Source of the DNA: Natronincola ferrireducens
GTDB taxonomy: Bacteria > Bacillota > Clostridia > Peptostreptococcales > Natronincolaceae
DNA length: 64,000 nucleotides
Direction: 5' to 3'
Assembly (NCBI RefSeq): GCF_900100845.1
Contig: NZ_FNFP01000001.1
Span: 434,001-498,000, forward strand
The notes beneath the pieces were generated by a model that made no database searches, was not told where the DNA came from, and was given only the letters and a program-made list of their open reading frames with translations. Below, piece after piece: positions 45,630-54,438 of this stretch. A program made the translations under genes and the position numbers. How positions within the stretch are numbered: the first letter of the stretch is position 1; every line of letters begins with the position of its first letter.

Positions 45630-46307
45630 ATGAAAAAAATCAGCTATATCTTTATTATTGCAGGCATATCAATTGCCAGTTATCCTATTGTCAATAATCT
45701 CTATAGCTGGTATTGGCAACAAAGATTATTAAATGAAATAGAACCAACTGAAATAGTTGCAGAGGAAGATGATTTAGAGGAGCACTACCGACAGCTTAAC
45801 GAAGTATTTATTCAGCAAACAACAAATCCTATTGTTGATGAAGAAGCTATAGCAGAAGAAAGACAACAGGAAACTCCTGAGGAGACTACGATAAAACAAA
45901 CACCAAAGTCCCAACAAAAATTAATAGGAAGCATTGAAATTAAAAAAATTAATCTACGAATGCCAGTTTTGGCAGGAACCAGCGATACCAACTTAAACAG
46001 AGGGGCTGGTCATTTAACGGGAACAGACTTACCTGGGGAAATTGGTAATGCTGCCATTGCTGGTCATAGAGGTCGTAGCTATGGAAGACTTTTCAATCGA
46101 TTGGATGAATTGGAAGTGGGAGATGAGATTGTTGTCAATACCAACGAAGGGAGTTTTCGATATACAGTCTATGAAAAAAAATTGGTAGAACCTACAGATT
46201 TATCTGTATTAAATAGAAACAATCGAGAGAGGGTGTTGACTTTGATAACCTGTGATCCCATATATAACCCAACCCATAGGCTGATTATTCATGGAAAAAT
46301 AAATTAA
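45630..46307 (+). CDS. Class D sortase
   Basis: A membrane-anchored transpeptidase of 225 residues. An N-terminal membrane segment (about 3-24), an acidic linker, and the sortase beta-barrel with catalytic His146 (IAGHRG), Cys208 in TLITCDP (the class D TLxTC pattern) and Arg217. ATG 45630 is used, with AGGTGG 5 nt upstream; a GTG at 45621 is possible and adds three residues. It should attach the LPKTG protein encoded just upstream to the cell wall. The terminator between them suggests separate transcription or readthrough. Confidence 0.9.
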   Translation: MKKISYIFIIAGISIASYPIVNNLYSWYWQQRLLNEIEPTEIVAEEDDLEEHYRQLNEVFIQQTTNPIVDEEAIAEERQQETPEETTIKQTPKSQQKLIGSIEIKKINLRMPVLAGTSDTNLNRGAGHLTGTDLPGEIGNAAIAGHRGRSYGRLFNRLDELEVGDEIVVNTNEGSFRYTVYEKKLVEPTDLSVLNRNNRERVLTLITCDPIYNPTHRLIIHGKIN

Positions 46308-46445
46308 AGTCCTGTCTGGTTAAAGGCAAAATATACTGTATTAAATTCCTTAAGAAAACACATAGATTATAAATACTTTACTAAACCTTGTAGTATTTCT
46401 TAGATGACATAAAAATATTGTGAAAAACCTTATATATCCAAACCC

Positions 46446-46474
46446 TTGACATAATGTCATGTTTCCGGTATAAT
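46446..46474 (+). promoter_or_regulatory. Consensus sigma-A promoter of tRNA-Arg(UCG)
   Basis: Exact TTGACA (46446-46451), 17 bp, exact TATAAT (46469-46474), 35 bp before the tRNA. Confidence 0.88.
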
Positions 46475-46508
46475 AAATAAGTCCCAAGATAATAATATAT
46501 AATATTAT

Positions 46509-46585
46509 GCGCCCTTAGCTCAGCTGGATAGAGTTGCAGACTTCGAATCTGAAGGTCGGGGGTTCGAATCCCTCAGGGCGTGCCA
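46509..46585 (+). tRNA. tRNA-Arg(UCG)
   Basis: A 77-nt cloverleaf with anticodon loop CTTCGAA (TCG), A20 in the D loop and discriminator G, as expected for arginine, and an encoded CCA. The acceptor starts with a G-U pair and the top of the anticodon stem has a G-A mismatch. Isolated, with its own promoter and terminator. Confidence 0.88.
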
Positions 46586-46599
46586 GTTAAGATTTTGAT

Positions 46600-46638
46600 A
46601 AGACAGGTCTTTCATGAAAATGAAAGACCTGTCTTTTG
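46600..46638 (+). terminator. Terminator after tRNA-Arg(UCG)
   Basis: A 16-bp perfect stem (46600-46615 with 46620-46635), a 4-nt loop and TTTT including stem bases. Confidence 0.85.
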
Positions 46639-46650
46639 CAGTTTATCATC

Positions 46651-46765
46651 TGAAGTGCACCCAAATGTTAGATAAAAGTCTAATATTTGGGTGTATTTCA
46701 TTATGACTAAGTATTCATTAGAAACTAAAGTGAAAGTAATACATACTTGCATTTTTTCTTCCTAA
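46651..46765 (+). mobile_element. Relic of the left end of an IS3-family insertion sequence
   Basis: Begins TGAAGTGCACCCAAATGTTAGA, the layout of IS150-group IS3 ends, which folds with TCTAATATTTGGGTG. An ATG at 46703 then opens an OrfA-like reading frame, MTKYSLETKVKVI, which runs out of similarity and stops at 46765 after 20 codons. The rest of the element is missing. From 46766 to 46980 I see only AT-rich sequence before the next gene. Confidence 0.65.
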
Positions 46766-46990
46766 ATTATGCTGAGATAAAGATTATTTTCTTGAGAAAA
46801 GCAAGTAGAATTTAACTAGTCTACTTACAATTTAGTAATTTTTTCAATAACGGAAGAAATTTTTTTAAAAAATTCTATTAAAGTACAAAAAAAATGGCAT
46901 TTGTGCAAATACAAAATAAAAAAAATTCTTTAAAATGATATTGAGAAAAAAATAACAAAATCTTATAAACTTTTAACAGGAGGTACACCA

Positions 46991-48772
46991 ATGCTAAAAA
47001 CAAAAAAAATACTATCACTTTTATTGGCCTTGATTTTAATTACTACTGCCCTCGTTGGTTGTGGAAATGATGCCAAAGAGACTCTTTATCAAGACGGGAT
47101 TTATCAAGGAAGTGCCCAAGGACATAATGCAGAAGTTGAAGTTGAAGTTACTGTGAAAGATGGAAAAATTGCAGAAATTGAAGTGTTACAACATCATGAG
47201 ACTAAGGTGTTGACTGATCCAGTATTTGAAAAGGCAATTCCTGCTATCATCAGTGAAAACAGTGTAAATATTGATACCTTTACAGGGGCAACTATTACTA
47301 GTTTGGCCCTAAAAAATGCCATTAAAGATGCGTTAACAAAGGCTGGTGGTAATGAAGATGTTTTCAAAAAAGGTAAATTATTAAAATTTGATAGTGCTTC
47401 AGATTCTTCAGAGGAAACCTATGATGTTGTAGTGATTGGTGCTGGTGGAGCCGGACTAATTGCTGCTATTGAAGCAAAAGCCCATGGTGCTAATGTTGTT
47501 ATTTTAGAAAAAATGCCCTTCGTTGGTGGAAATACTTTGGTATCTGGTGGTGAATTTAACGCTCCAAACACTTGGGTACAAGAAAAGCTTGGTATTGAAG
47601 ATAGTGTCGAACAGTATTATACAGATACCTTAAAAGCCGGTGATTTTGAGGGTGATGAGGAGTTAATTAGAACCCTTGCTGAAAATATTACTGAGGGTGG
47701 AGAATGGTTAAGAGACTCTGTAAATGTAGAATTTATAGAAGATTATTTAATGCACTTCGGTGGTCACAGTGTTCCTAGAGCGATTTATCCTATAGGTGGT
47801 TCTGGAGTAGAGTTAATTCAAAAACTTGGTGCTCATGCTGAAGCCAAGGATATACCAATTAAATTGAGTATGAAGGCAGAAAAGATTTTAACAGATGATA
47901 ATGATAGAGTTGTTGGTGTTGAAGCAACAGATGTCACAGGCAGAACAGTTACTTTTCATGCAGAAAAAGCAGTAATTATAGCAACAGGTGGTTTTGGTGC
48001 TAATTATGAGCTAACTAAAAAGTATAATTCTGAAATTGATGAGAGATATAAAGGAACGATACAAAAAGGAACAATGGGTGATGGGATTTTAATGGCTGAA
48101 GAAATTGGAGCTGATCTCATGGGTATGGAACATATTCAAACCTATCCTACCTGTAATCCTTTGACAGGAAATTTATCCTATGTTGCAGATACACGATTTG
48201 ACGGAGCTGTCTTAGTGAATAAAGAAGGTCAACGTTTTGTAGAGGAAATGGAACGTAGAGACGTTATTTCTAAAGGAATTTTAGCTCAAACTGATTCTAT
48301 AGCATATCTTGTTTGGGATAAAACTATTAAAGAAAATAGTCATATGGATAAATATCAAGTAGAGTTTGACAATATGGAAAAACAAAATTTAATCATCAAA
48401 GCCGATACTTTAGAGGAGGCGGCAGCGTTTTTTGATATCGATGAAAAACAACTGCTAGAAACCATTAAAACCTATAATGGATATGTACAAGAGGGACAAG
48501 ATAAAGACTTCAATCGAAGAGGAAAGCTAGTAGCCCTTACAGAAGGACCCTATTATATCCAAAAAGTAGCTCCAGCAATTCATCATACCATGGGGGGCAT
48601 TAAAATCAATAGTGAAGCTAGAGTTATTGACAAAGATGGAAATCCAATAGAAGGTTTGTTTGCTGCTGGTGAAGTAACAGGTGGAATTCATGGTACTAAT
48701 CGACTTGGTGGTAACGCAATTTCTGATTTAATAGTATTTGGAAGAATAGCTGGACAAACAGCTGCAAAATAA
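46991..48772 (+). CDS. FMN-binding, FAD-dependent reductase lipoprotein (fumarate/urocanate reductase family)
   Basis: An extracellular lipoprotein of 593 residues: lipobox LVGC (Cys24), then an FMN-binding domain (about 35-115) with the flavinylation motif DTFTGAT (FMN likely on Thr101, added by ApbE). The rest is a flavocytochrome c-type FAD domain: the dinucleotide fold VVVIGAGGAGL (about 143), GGNTLVSGGEF and the C-terminal AGEVTGGIHGTNRLGGNA. It lacks haem motifs. Such enzymes reduce fumarate, urocanate, methacrylate or cinnamate as terminal acceptors using electrons from the membrane. Monocistronic with AGGAGG. The two-component pair downstream may control it. No apbE in the window. Substrate unknown. 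Confidence 0.9.
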   Translation: MLKTKKILSLLLALILITTALVGCGNDAKETLYQDGIYQGSAQGHNAEVEVEVTVKDGKIAEIEVLQHHETKVLTDPVFEKAIPAIISENSVNIDTFTGATITSLALKNAIKDALTKAGGNEDVFKKGKLLKFDSASDSSEETYDVVVIGAGGAGLIAAIEAKAHGANVVILEKMPFVGGNTLVSGGEFNAPNTWVQEKLGIEDSVEQYYTDTLKAGDFEGDEELIRTLAENITEGGEWLRDSVNVEFIEDYLMHFGGHSVPRAIYPIGGSGVELIQKLGAHAEAKDIPIKLSMKAEKILTDDNDRVVGVEATDVTGRTVTFHAEKAVIIATGGFGANYELTKKYNSEIDERYKGTIQKGTMGDGILMAEEIGADLMGMEHIQTYPTCNPLTGNLSYVADTRFDGAVLVNKEGQRFVEEMERRDVISKGILAQTDSIAYLVWDKTIKENSHMDKYQVEFDNMEKQNLIIKADTLEEAAAFFDIDEKQLLETIKTYNGYVQEGQDKDFNRRGKLVALTEGPYYIQKVAPAIHHTMGGIKINSEARVIDKDGNPIEGLFAAGEVTGGIHGTNRLGGNAISDLIVFGRIAGQTAAK

Positions 48773-48778
48773 ACAACA

Positions 48779-48822
48779 AAGTAATCCCCTTATCATTATG
48801 ATTAAGGGAATTACTTTTTTTG
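48779..48822 (+). terminator. Terminator of the reductase gene
   Basis: AGTAATCCCCTTA pairs with TAAGGGAATTACT (one mismatch), followed by TTTTTTTGTT. Confidence 0.85.
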
Positions 48823-48888
48823 TTATTTGACGTATTCTTTATACAATATTAAAATTGAACTTGTTAAATAAAATACAGGAGGACTTTT

Positions 48889-50649
48889 ATGAAAGCCTTA
48901 CGGAGTAAAATATTGTTGTATTTCACATCTTTTTCTATCATTATTATTCTTCTCCTTGTTTTAATTGTGAAAAATCAAATAACAAATACCAATATACCCC
49001 TAACAGAAAATCTAAATCAGCAAGTGGTTACTGCTAAAGCAGAACAGATAGGGACTTGGATACAACAGCGGATTTGTGAACTTCAAATTCTAACAGAAAC
49101 CGAGCATCTTATGGCTATGGATATGGATGAAATTAAACCCTTCATGAGACGTATGGATGTGATCCATAAAGAAGAATTCGAATCCTTTGCTATTATAAAT
49201 TTAGAGGGCCAAGCATGGGTTACAAATGATACCTACATTGACATTAACCATAGACACTATTTTGAAAAAATAAAATCTCAAAGGCTTGATTATGTGGTAA
49301 GTGATCCTGTAATTTCTCGTTCTAATGATGAACCTATTGTTGTTATTATTCATCCTATAAAAAATTTAGCAGGAAATGTAGTAGGCTATATAAATGGTGC
49401 TATATACTTAAAAAAGCTATCTCAAATAGCAGAGGAAATTGAGATGTATGATGGTACAGCTTGGATATGCGATAGTGCAGGCAATATTTTCACCAGTACT
49501 GAGAAAGGCATTAAAGAAACCATAAATGTACTACAATCCTCTGAGGTTGGGTATGTGAACTTTGAAGAAGTAGGTAGAGAAATGCTTATGGGTAAAGAGG
49601 GGGTCCATAGAATTAAAACTCCCCAAAACCAAGAAAAATTAGTGCTTCATACTCCAATTCCCAATGTTTATGGTTGGTCTCTAGGTATAGCCTTTTCAGA
49701 AGAGGAAATGACTAAAGATACGGATAAATTGATCTTCACAGTTCTTATTTTTGGTGGAGTTCTTATAGTTGTACTAATGATTATATCTTTATTGCTGGCA
49801 TCATCTATAGTAAAACCTATAGTACAATTACAAAACCTAATGAAACAAGGGGAAAATGGAAACTTAGATATTTATTTTGATTATCAGGGGAAAGATGAAA
49901 TAGGACAGTTGGGATTAGGCTTTAATAAAATGATTCTTCAATTGAAGAAATTAATTTCCCTAGTAGAAAAAGAACAACAACAAAAAAGAAAAGCAGAGCT
50001 TAAAGTGTTACAAGCACAAATTCAACCTCATTTTCTATATAATACTTTGGATACCATACGATGGGCTGCTATGGAAGATGATGCCCAAGAAGCAGTAGAG
50101 CTTTTAGAAGCGTTGAGTACCTTCTATCGGATTGGTATAAGCTCTGGAAAAGAGTTTATCAGTGTTGAAGAAGAATTAGATCACGTAGAAAGTTATTTGC
50201 AATTACAAAAAGCACGTTATGAGGACATGCTGGATTATGAAATTAGATATGATGAAACAATTATTCATAATGAAGTCTTGAAACTAATACTACAGCCGAT
50301 AATTGAAAATTCTATTTTACATGGTTTTCAAAGACAAAATCAGGTGAAATATATTATTGATTTGGAAATTCAAAAACAAGATGATGATTTACTCATTGAA
50401 ATCAAAGATAATGGTAAAGGTATTCCCTTAGAAAAGCTTAAAAAAATTCAAAAAGCCTTAGAAGTTAATGAAGAACCTGGAGAAAATATAGGCTTTGGAT
50501 TATATAGTACAAATAAGCGTATCAAACTGACTTGTGGTAATAGCTATGGACTAACTATTAACCTGATGGACGGGTGGACGAGGGTTTCCATTAGGTACCC
50601 TTTAATAAAAGGAGGTTCACAACATGTGGAAAGTTGCAATTGTAGATGA
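48889..50649 (+). CDS. YesM-type sensor histidine kinase
   Basis: A 586-residue membrane kinase: TM1 (about 7-27), an extracellular Cache-type sensor domain (about 30-275), TM2 (about 283-305), HAMP, then the His_kinase domain with phospho-acceptor His381 in IQPHFLYNTLD and an HATPase with PIIENSILHGF and DNGKGIP. AGGAGG site. The 3' end overlaps the regulator gene by 26 nt. It lies between the flavinylated reductase and the NhaC-type transporter, so it may sense an organic acid acceptor; that is inference. Confidence 0.92.
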   Translation: MKALRSKILLYFTSFSIIIILLLVLIVKNQITNTNIPLTENLNQQVVTAKAEQIGTWIQQRICELQILTETEHLMAMDMDEIKPFMRRMDVIHKEEFESFAIINLEGQAWVTNDTYIDINHRHYFEKIKSQRLDYVVSDPVISRSNDEPIVVIIHPIKNLAGNVVGYINGAIYLKKLSQIAEEIEMYDGTAWICDSAGNIFTSTEKGIKETINVLQSSEVGYVNFEEVGREMLMGKEGVHRIKTPQNQEKLVLHTPIPNVYGWSLGIAFSEEEMTKDTDKLIFTVLIFGGVLIVVLMIISLLLASSIVKPIVQLQNLMKQGENGNLDIYFDYQGKDEIGQLGLGFNKMILQLKKLISLVEKEQQQKRKAELKVLQAQIQPHFLYNTLDTIRWAAMEDDAQEAVELLEALSTFYRIGISSGKEFISVEEELDHVESYLQLQKARYEDMLDYEIRYDETIIHNEVLKLILQPIIENSILHGFQRQNQVKYIIDLEIQKQDDDLLIEIKDNGKGIPLEKLKKIQKALEVNEEPGENIGFGLYSTNKRIKLTCGNSYGLTINLMDGWTRVSIRYPLIKGGSQHVESCNCR

Positions 50650-51391
50650 TGAACCTAAAATACGGAGAGGATTTAAAGGATGGATAGAAGAGTTTGGCCA
50701 TCCCTTTCAGTTTGCAGGAGAGGCTCCAAATACATTTAAAGCTTTAGAAATTATAGATAGACAATTTCCCCATGTATTTTTCCTGGATATTAGAATGGGG
50801 GGAGATAATGGTCTGGAGTTAGCAAAATTCATCAAAAGTAAAAATTCTAAAACCCTTATTATTATGGTTACAGGCTATGATTACTTCGAATATGCCCATG
50901 AAGCTATTAAATTACATGTTTTTGATTATCTTTTAAAGCCTGTACCTAAAACAGATTTTTTCAAAATCCTAAAAGATATTGATAAATATCTTTGTCAACA
51001 ATTTCCCCAGGATATTACTAAGAAAAGTGATTATAATAATGAAAACCACAAAAACTATTCTATTATTGTTTTACGAGTGAAGGAATACATTGAAAACAAC
51101 TACTACAAGCCAGATATTTCACTTCAAAAGGTAGCACAGCTTCATAATGTTAACAAGGGCTACCTTAGCAAGCTTATGAAGGAAGAACTGGGCTATTCCT
51201 TTACGGAGCTTTTGACTAAAATTAGAATTGCTAGGGCCAAGGAACTATTAAAAGAAGATTTAACAGGAGCCAAAATCTATGAAATTGCTAAAAAAATAGG
51301 CTATCAAAGTCAGCATTATTTTAGTCGAGTCTTTAAAAATAGTGAGGGGATCTCTCCTTTAGAATATAGGACTAAAAACTTTAAGGATTAA
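50624..51391 (+). CDS. YesN-type response regulator (REC-AraC)
   Basis: A 255-residue regulator: receiver domain (about 1-120) with acidic VDDE, phospho-acceptor Asp55 in FFLDIRMGG and Lys in LLKPVP, and a C-terminal AraC-type double helix-turn-helix (about 150-250) with HNVNKGYLSKLMKEE and AKKIGYQSQHYFSRVFK. Paired and overlapping with the YesM-type kinase. AAAGGAGG is inside the kinase gene. Targets are probably the adjacent reductase or transporter genes. Confidence 0.93.
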   Translation: MWKVAIVDDEPKIRRGFKGWIEEFGHPFQFAGEAPNTFKALEIIDRQFPHVFFLDIRMGGDNGLELAKFIKSKNSKTLIIMVTGYDYFEYAHEAIKLHVFDYLLKPVPKTDFFKILKDIDKYLCQQFPQDITKKSDYNNENHKNYSIIVLRVKEYIENNYYKPDISLQKVAQLHNVNKGYLSKLMKEELGYSFTELLTKIRIARAKELLKEDLTGAKIYEIAKKIGYQSQHYFSRVFKNSEGISPLEYRTKNFKD

Positions 51392-51562
51392 CTTTTCAAA
51401 AAATGCAAAGGTAAAAAACAACAAAATATTTCTTGAAGTCTATAATATAAAATAAAATTGGAGATAAGCAATTTTATTATAAATTTCTGTTGTGAAATCC
51501 ATAAAAAACCTTATTTTCAGATATTTAAATAGTTTTTTAAAAGATTTAGCGGCTTACAAAAA

Positions 51563-51609
51563 ACCCTAAGATTTATTATAAAAAAGTATAATAAATCCTA
51601 GGGTATTTC
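51563..51609. terminator. Bidirectional terminator
   Basis: ACCCTAAGATTTATTATA pairs with TATAATAAATCCTAGGGT (one mismatch) around a 6-nt loop, between the convergent regulator and transporter genes. Apart from this the 311-base gap 51392-51702 shows nothing. Confidence 0.75.
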
Positions 51610-51702
51610 TGTTTATCTCCCTGTAGTCTCAGCAAGAACTTGTAGGAGTGGAAATTTTATTTACTTTCTATATTATAATCTTGGGGTATAGCTAGTAATC
51701 AT

Positions 51703-53301
51703 TTAAGCTCTTTTATCCAAGGCATTTTCTTTCTTATAATGTTTAGATAGAAGCAGGACGATAGTCAGTAATAATCCTATAGATACGATTAAACTAATAA
51801 TGGCATTGTTAGTGAAGCCTGCCACAATAAAGCCAATAAAGGATACCCCAGCTACAGTAGCAGCGTAGGGAATTTGTGTAGATACGTGGTCGATGTGATG
51901 ACAGCCTGCCCCTGTTGAAGAAAGAATTGTTGTATCAGATATGGGTGAGCAATGATCTCCGAATACCGCCCCTGCTAATACAGAAGACATCATAAGTCCC
52001 ACCATTTCAGGATTAACATTAGCTGAAATTGATATGGCTATCGGTAGCATAATAGCAAAGGTCCCCCAAGAAGTACCCGTTGAAAAAGCAATAAAACCAG
52101 CTGCTATAAAAATGATGGCTGGCAATATAGCGATAGGTAAATTATTACCCACTATAGTTGCTACAAAAGTACCCGTCTGTAGCCCATCATCTCTTAACAC
52201 ACTACCAAAGGTCCATGCTAAAATTAGAATACTAAAAGCTGGCACCATTGATTTAACCCCTTGAATAAAAGCATTCATAAAGTTACCATAAGTCATCAAG
52301 CCCCGTGGTACAAACATGATCATACATAGAAATAGGGCGCCAATCCCACCATATACAAGGGAGATGGCTGCATCAGTATCACCTAGTGCCTGCCATAAAG
52401 TCACTTCTCCATTAAAATATCCACCAGTATAGATCATAGCTATCAATGTAAACGTAATTAAACCAGCAATAGGCACAATTAAGTCCCAAGGTGTCCCTTT
52501 ACTTGATATGTCTAAGCTACTGAAATCATCTACAGGAGGTGTTGAACCTTGATCTGCCTGGATTTCTCCTGTCTCCATGGCTCTAGCCTCAAAATCAGCC
52601 ATTGGTCCAAACTCTATATTAAGAGCAGCAACAAGAACTACCATTAATAGTGATAGCCAGGCATAAATGTTAAAAGGAATTGTTGCAATAAATCCATTTA
52701 GTCCGTTCATCTCAAAACCTGCACCCCTTAGTGTAGGCTCCATGATAGAGATGATGTAAGCAACCCAGCTAGATAAGGGTACTAATATTGTCACTGGTGC
52801 CGCAGTTGAATCTAATATATAGGCCAGCTTAGCCCGTGAAATATTATAACGATCTGTTAAGGGACGCATGACTGTACCTACTGTTAAACTATTGAAATAA
52901 TCATCAATAAAAATAATACAGCCCAATATAAACACAGCGATTTGAGCACCAATTCTTGATTTAACCTTTTTAGTTGCCCATTCACCATAGGCTGCTGAAC
53001 CTCCAGCTACAGTAATGACAGCAACTAATCCTCCCAACAAAGCTAAAAAAATTAAAATAGCCATATTCCAAGAATCTCCTGCATTTTCAATAATGGAATT
53101 TACCATTTCCAGGATTGGTCCAATTACAGGATTGGTTGAAGCCAGGTTTGCTGCAATCTCTGCTGAAGCAAAATTTACATAGATAAAATATCCAGAAAAA
53201 ATGCCAATGATTAATGAGCCAAAAACTTCTTTTGTTGCTAAAGCTAGTCCTACTGCAATAATTGGTGGCAATAAAGATAGCCATCCATAAACATGTTCCA
53301 T
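51703..53301 (-). CDS. NhaC-family Na+/H+ antiporter-like transporter; predicted lysine transporter
   Basis: A membrane protein of 532 residues with about eleven or more hydrophobic segments, of the NhaC (COG1757) family. Recognisable regions are GCIIFIDDYFNSLTVGTVM and FSTGTSWGTFAIMLPIA, and the GDHCSPISDTTILSSTGAGC stretch. The sequence alone suggests Na+/H+ antiport. A lysine riboswitch in its leader makes it a member of the riboswitch-controlled NhaC subset (called LysW in comparative genomics) predicted to move lysine. AAGGAGG site 8 nt before the ATG. Lone gene. Confidence 0.88.
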   Translation of the reverse strand: MEHVYGWLSLLPPIIAVGLALATKEVFGSLIIGIFSGYFIYVNFASAEIAANLASTNPVIGPILEMVNSIIENAGDSWNMAILIFLALLGGLVAVITVAGGSAAYGEWATKKVKSRIGAQIAVFILGCIIFIDDYFNSLTVGTVMRPLTDRYNISRAKLAYILDSTAAPVTILVPLSSWVAYIISIMEPTLRGAGFEMNGLNGFIATIPFNIYAWLSLLMVVLVAALNIEFGPMADFEARAMETGEIQADQGSTPPVDDFSSLDISSKGTPWDLIVPIAGLITFTLIAMIYTGGYFNGEVTLWQALGDTDAAISLVYGGIGALFLCMIMFVPRGLMTYGNFMNAFIQGVKSMVPAFSILILAWTFGSVLRDDGLQTGTFVATIVGNNLPIAILPAIIFIAAGFIAFSTGTSWGTFAIMLPIAISISANVNPEMVGLMMSSVLAGAVFGDHCSPISDTTILSSTGAGCHHIDHVSTQIPYAATVAGVSFIGFIVAGFTNNAIISLIVSIGLLLTIVLLLSKHYKKENALDKRA

Positions 53302-53381
53302 AGTTAGTCCTCCTTGTGTTGTTTTATTACCCGATTTTTTTATAGCTATCCTTTGCTGTAAATTCTATGCTTATTTATGCA

Positions 53382-53424
53382 AACAAAAAAACACCTAACA
53401 AAATAAAGGTTTGTCAGGTGTTTT
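53382..53424 (-). terminator. Expression-platform terminator of the lysine riboswitch
   Basis: On the minus strand AACACCTGACAAA pairs with TTTGTTAGGTGTT (one mismatch), followed by a U7 run, between the aptamer and the transporter gene. Confidence 0.85.
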
Positions 53425-53445
53425 TTATCATAATAAAATATACAC

Positions 53446-53672
53446 CTACACCTCCCGTTAACCCTTAGCATGAGATAGCACTCCATTAGGATAGTGGGTA
53501 TGTATCCTAATGACAGTTCTGCATTTATTTAATGCAGACCCAGTCATAAGCTTTGGTACTTATGACTTCGGCGATGGCTCCTTTCAACATACTTCATAGG
53601 CTTCCAACCTCTGTATGTATACTTTTAGACACCGCGCCTCTACCCCATCCCTCTGAGAGATGAGGATTTCTA
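53446..53672 (-). promoter_or_regulatory. Lysine riboswitch (L-box) aptamer
   Basis: Minus strand, 5' to 3': GGGGTAGAGGCGCGG, GGAAGCC...TGAAAGGAGCCATCGCCGAAG, CTGGGTCTGCAT...ATGCAGAACTGTCATTAGG and CCTAATGGAGTGCTATC, the conserved L-box blocks in order. Followed by a terminator, so lysine should reduce expression of the NhaC-family gene. Confidence 0.93.
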
Positions 53673-53695
53673 TTTAATTTTTAAGTATACAACAT

Positions 53696-53724
53696 AAGAT
53701 AACAAATATCTAAGGATTTGTCAA
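53696..53724 (-). promoter_or_regulatory. Promoter of the lysine-riboswitch transporter
   Basis: On the minus strand TTGACA (53724-53719), 17 bp, TATCTT (53701-53696), just upstream of the aptamer. Confidence 0.7.
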
Positions 53725-53813
53725 ATGCTTTTGTTGTATAAACTCTAGTGTTGATATATTGTTGTTAATAGCAATATACAAAGTAACTATAGCTATACCT
53801 ACCTGTTCTGCTA

Positions 53814-54308
53814 TTATCTATAATTTACAAATTGAAGATTCATAGGCAAATCAGCAGCCTTTAAGGCTTGGATGACGGCCTGCAGATCATCTCTGTTTTT
53901 GCCGGAGACCCGAACCACATCCCCCTGGACAGATGCTTGCACCTTTAATTTCAATCCTTTTATTAAAGTAGTAATCTTTTTAGCTTCCTCTTGGTTAATT
54001 CCCTGTTTAACCTTGATGACTTGTTTCACTCTTCCCCCTAAAGCATGTTCTACCTTTTGATAATCCATTCCCTTGAGGGGAACATTTCTTTTAGCCAGCT
54101 TTGTTTGTAAAATGTCGATGACATTTCTAAGCTTAAAATCATCGGAGGTAGCAATAAGAATTTCATCCTCCTTTTTTTCAATGACAGTATTACTACCTTT
54201 AAAGTCAAACCTTTGGGCAATTTCTTTTTCAGTTTGATTTACTGCATTTGTTACCTCCTGCATGTCCACTTGAGAAACAATATCAAAAGTACTGTCTTTT
54301 GTAGCCAT
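53814..54308 (-). CDS. yajQ: YajQ family nucleotide-binding protein
   Basis: A 164-residue protein with two RRM-like lobes. Family segments are STFDIVSQVDMQEV at the N-terminus, QRFDFKGS, and RVSGKNRDDLQAVI then LPMNLQFVNYR at the C-terminus. Members bind nucleotides; a Xanthomonas homologue binds cyclic di-GMP. AAGGAGGG site before the ATG. Role here unknown. Confidence 0.93.
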   Translation of the reverse strand: MATKDSTFDIVSQVDMQEVTNAVNQTEKEIAQRFDFKGSNTVIEKKEDEILIATSDDFKLRNVIDILQTKLAKRNVPLKGMDYQKVEHALGGRVKQVIKVKQGINQEEAKKITTLIKGLKLKVQASVQGDVVRVSGKNRDDLQAVIQALKAADLPMNLQFVNYR

Positions 54309-54438
54309 TTTATCCCTCCTTTATAGCATATTTTATTAAAATTTTAAACATTTCTAGTATAGCCACATTACATTAAGTTAAAAAGCAACCCTAAATAAGG
54401 ACTTTACTAAAAAATTAAGCAATAGGATTGTGACCTAA

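Noticed and set aside
50627-50650. Same NCNCR-like tail in the kinase and in the 2Fe-2S subunit (33156)
   Set aside because: The kinase tail is simply the frame-shifted reading of the regulator's start region (VAIVDDE); the resemblance is chance.
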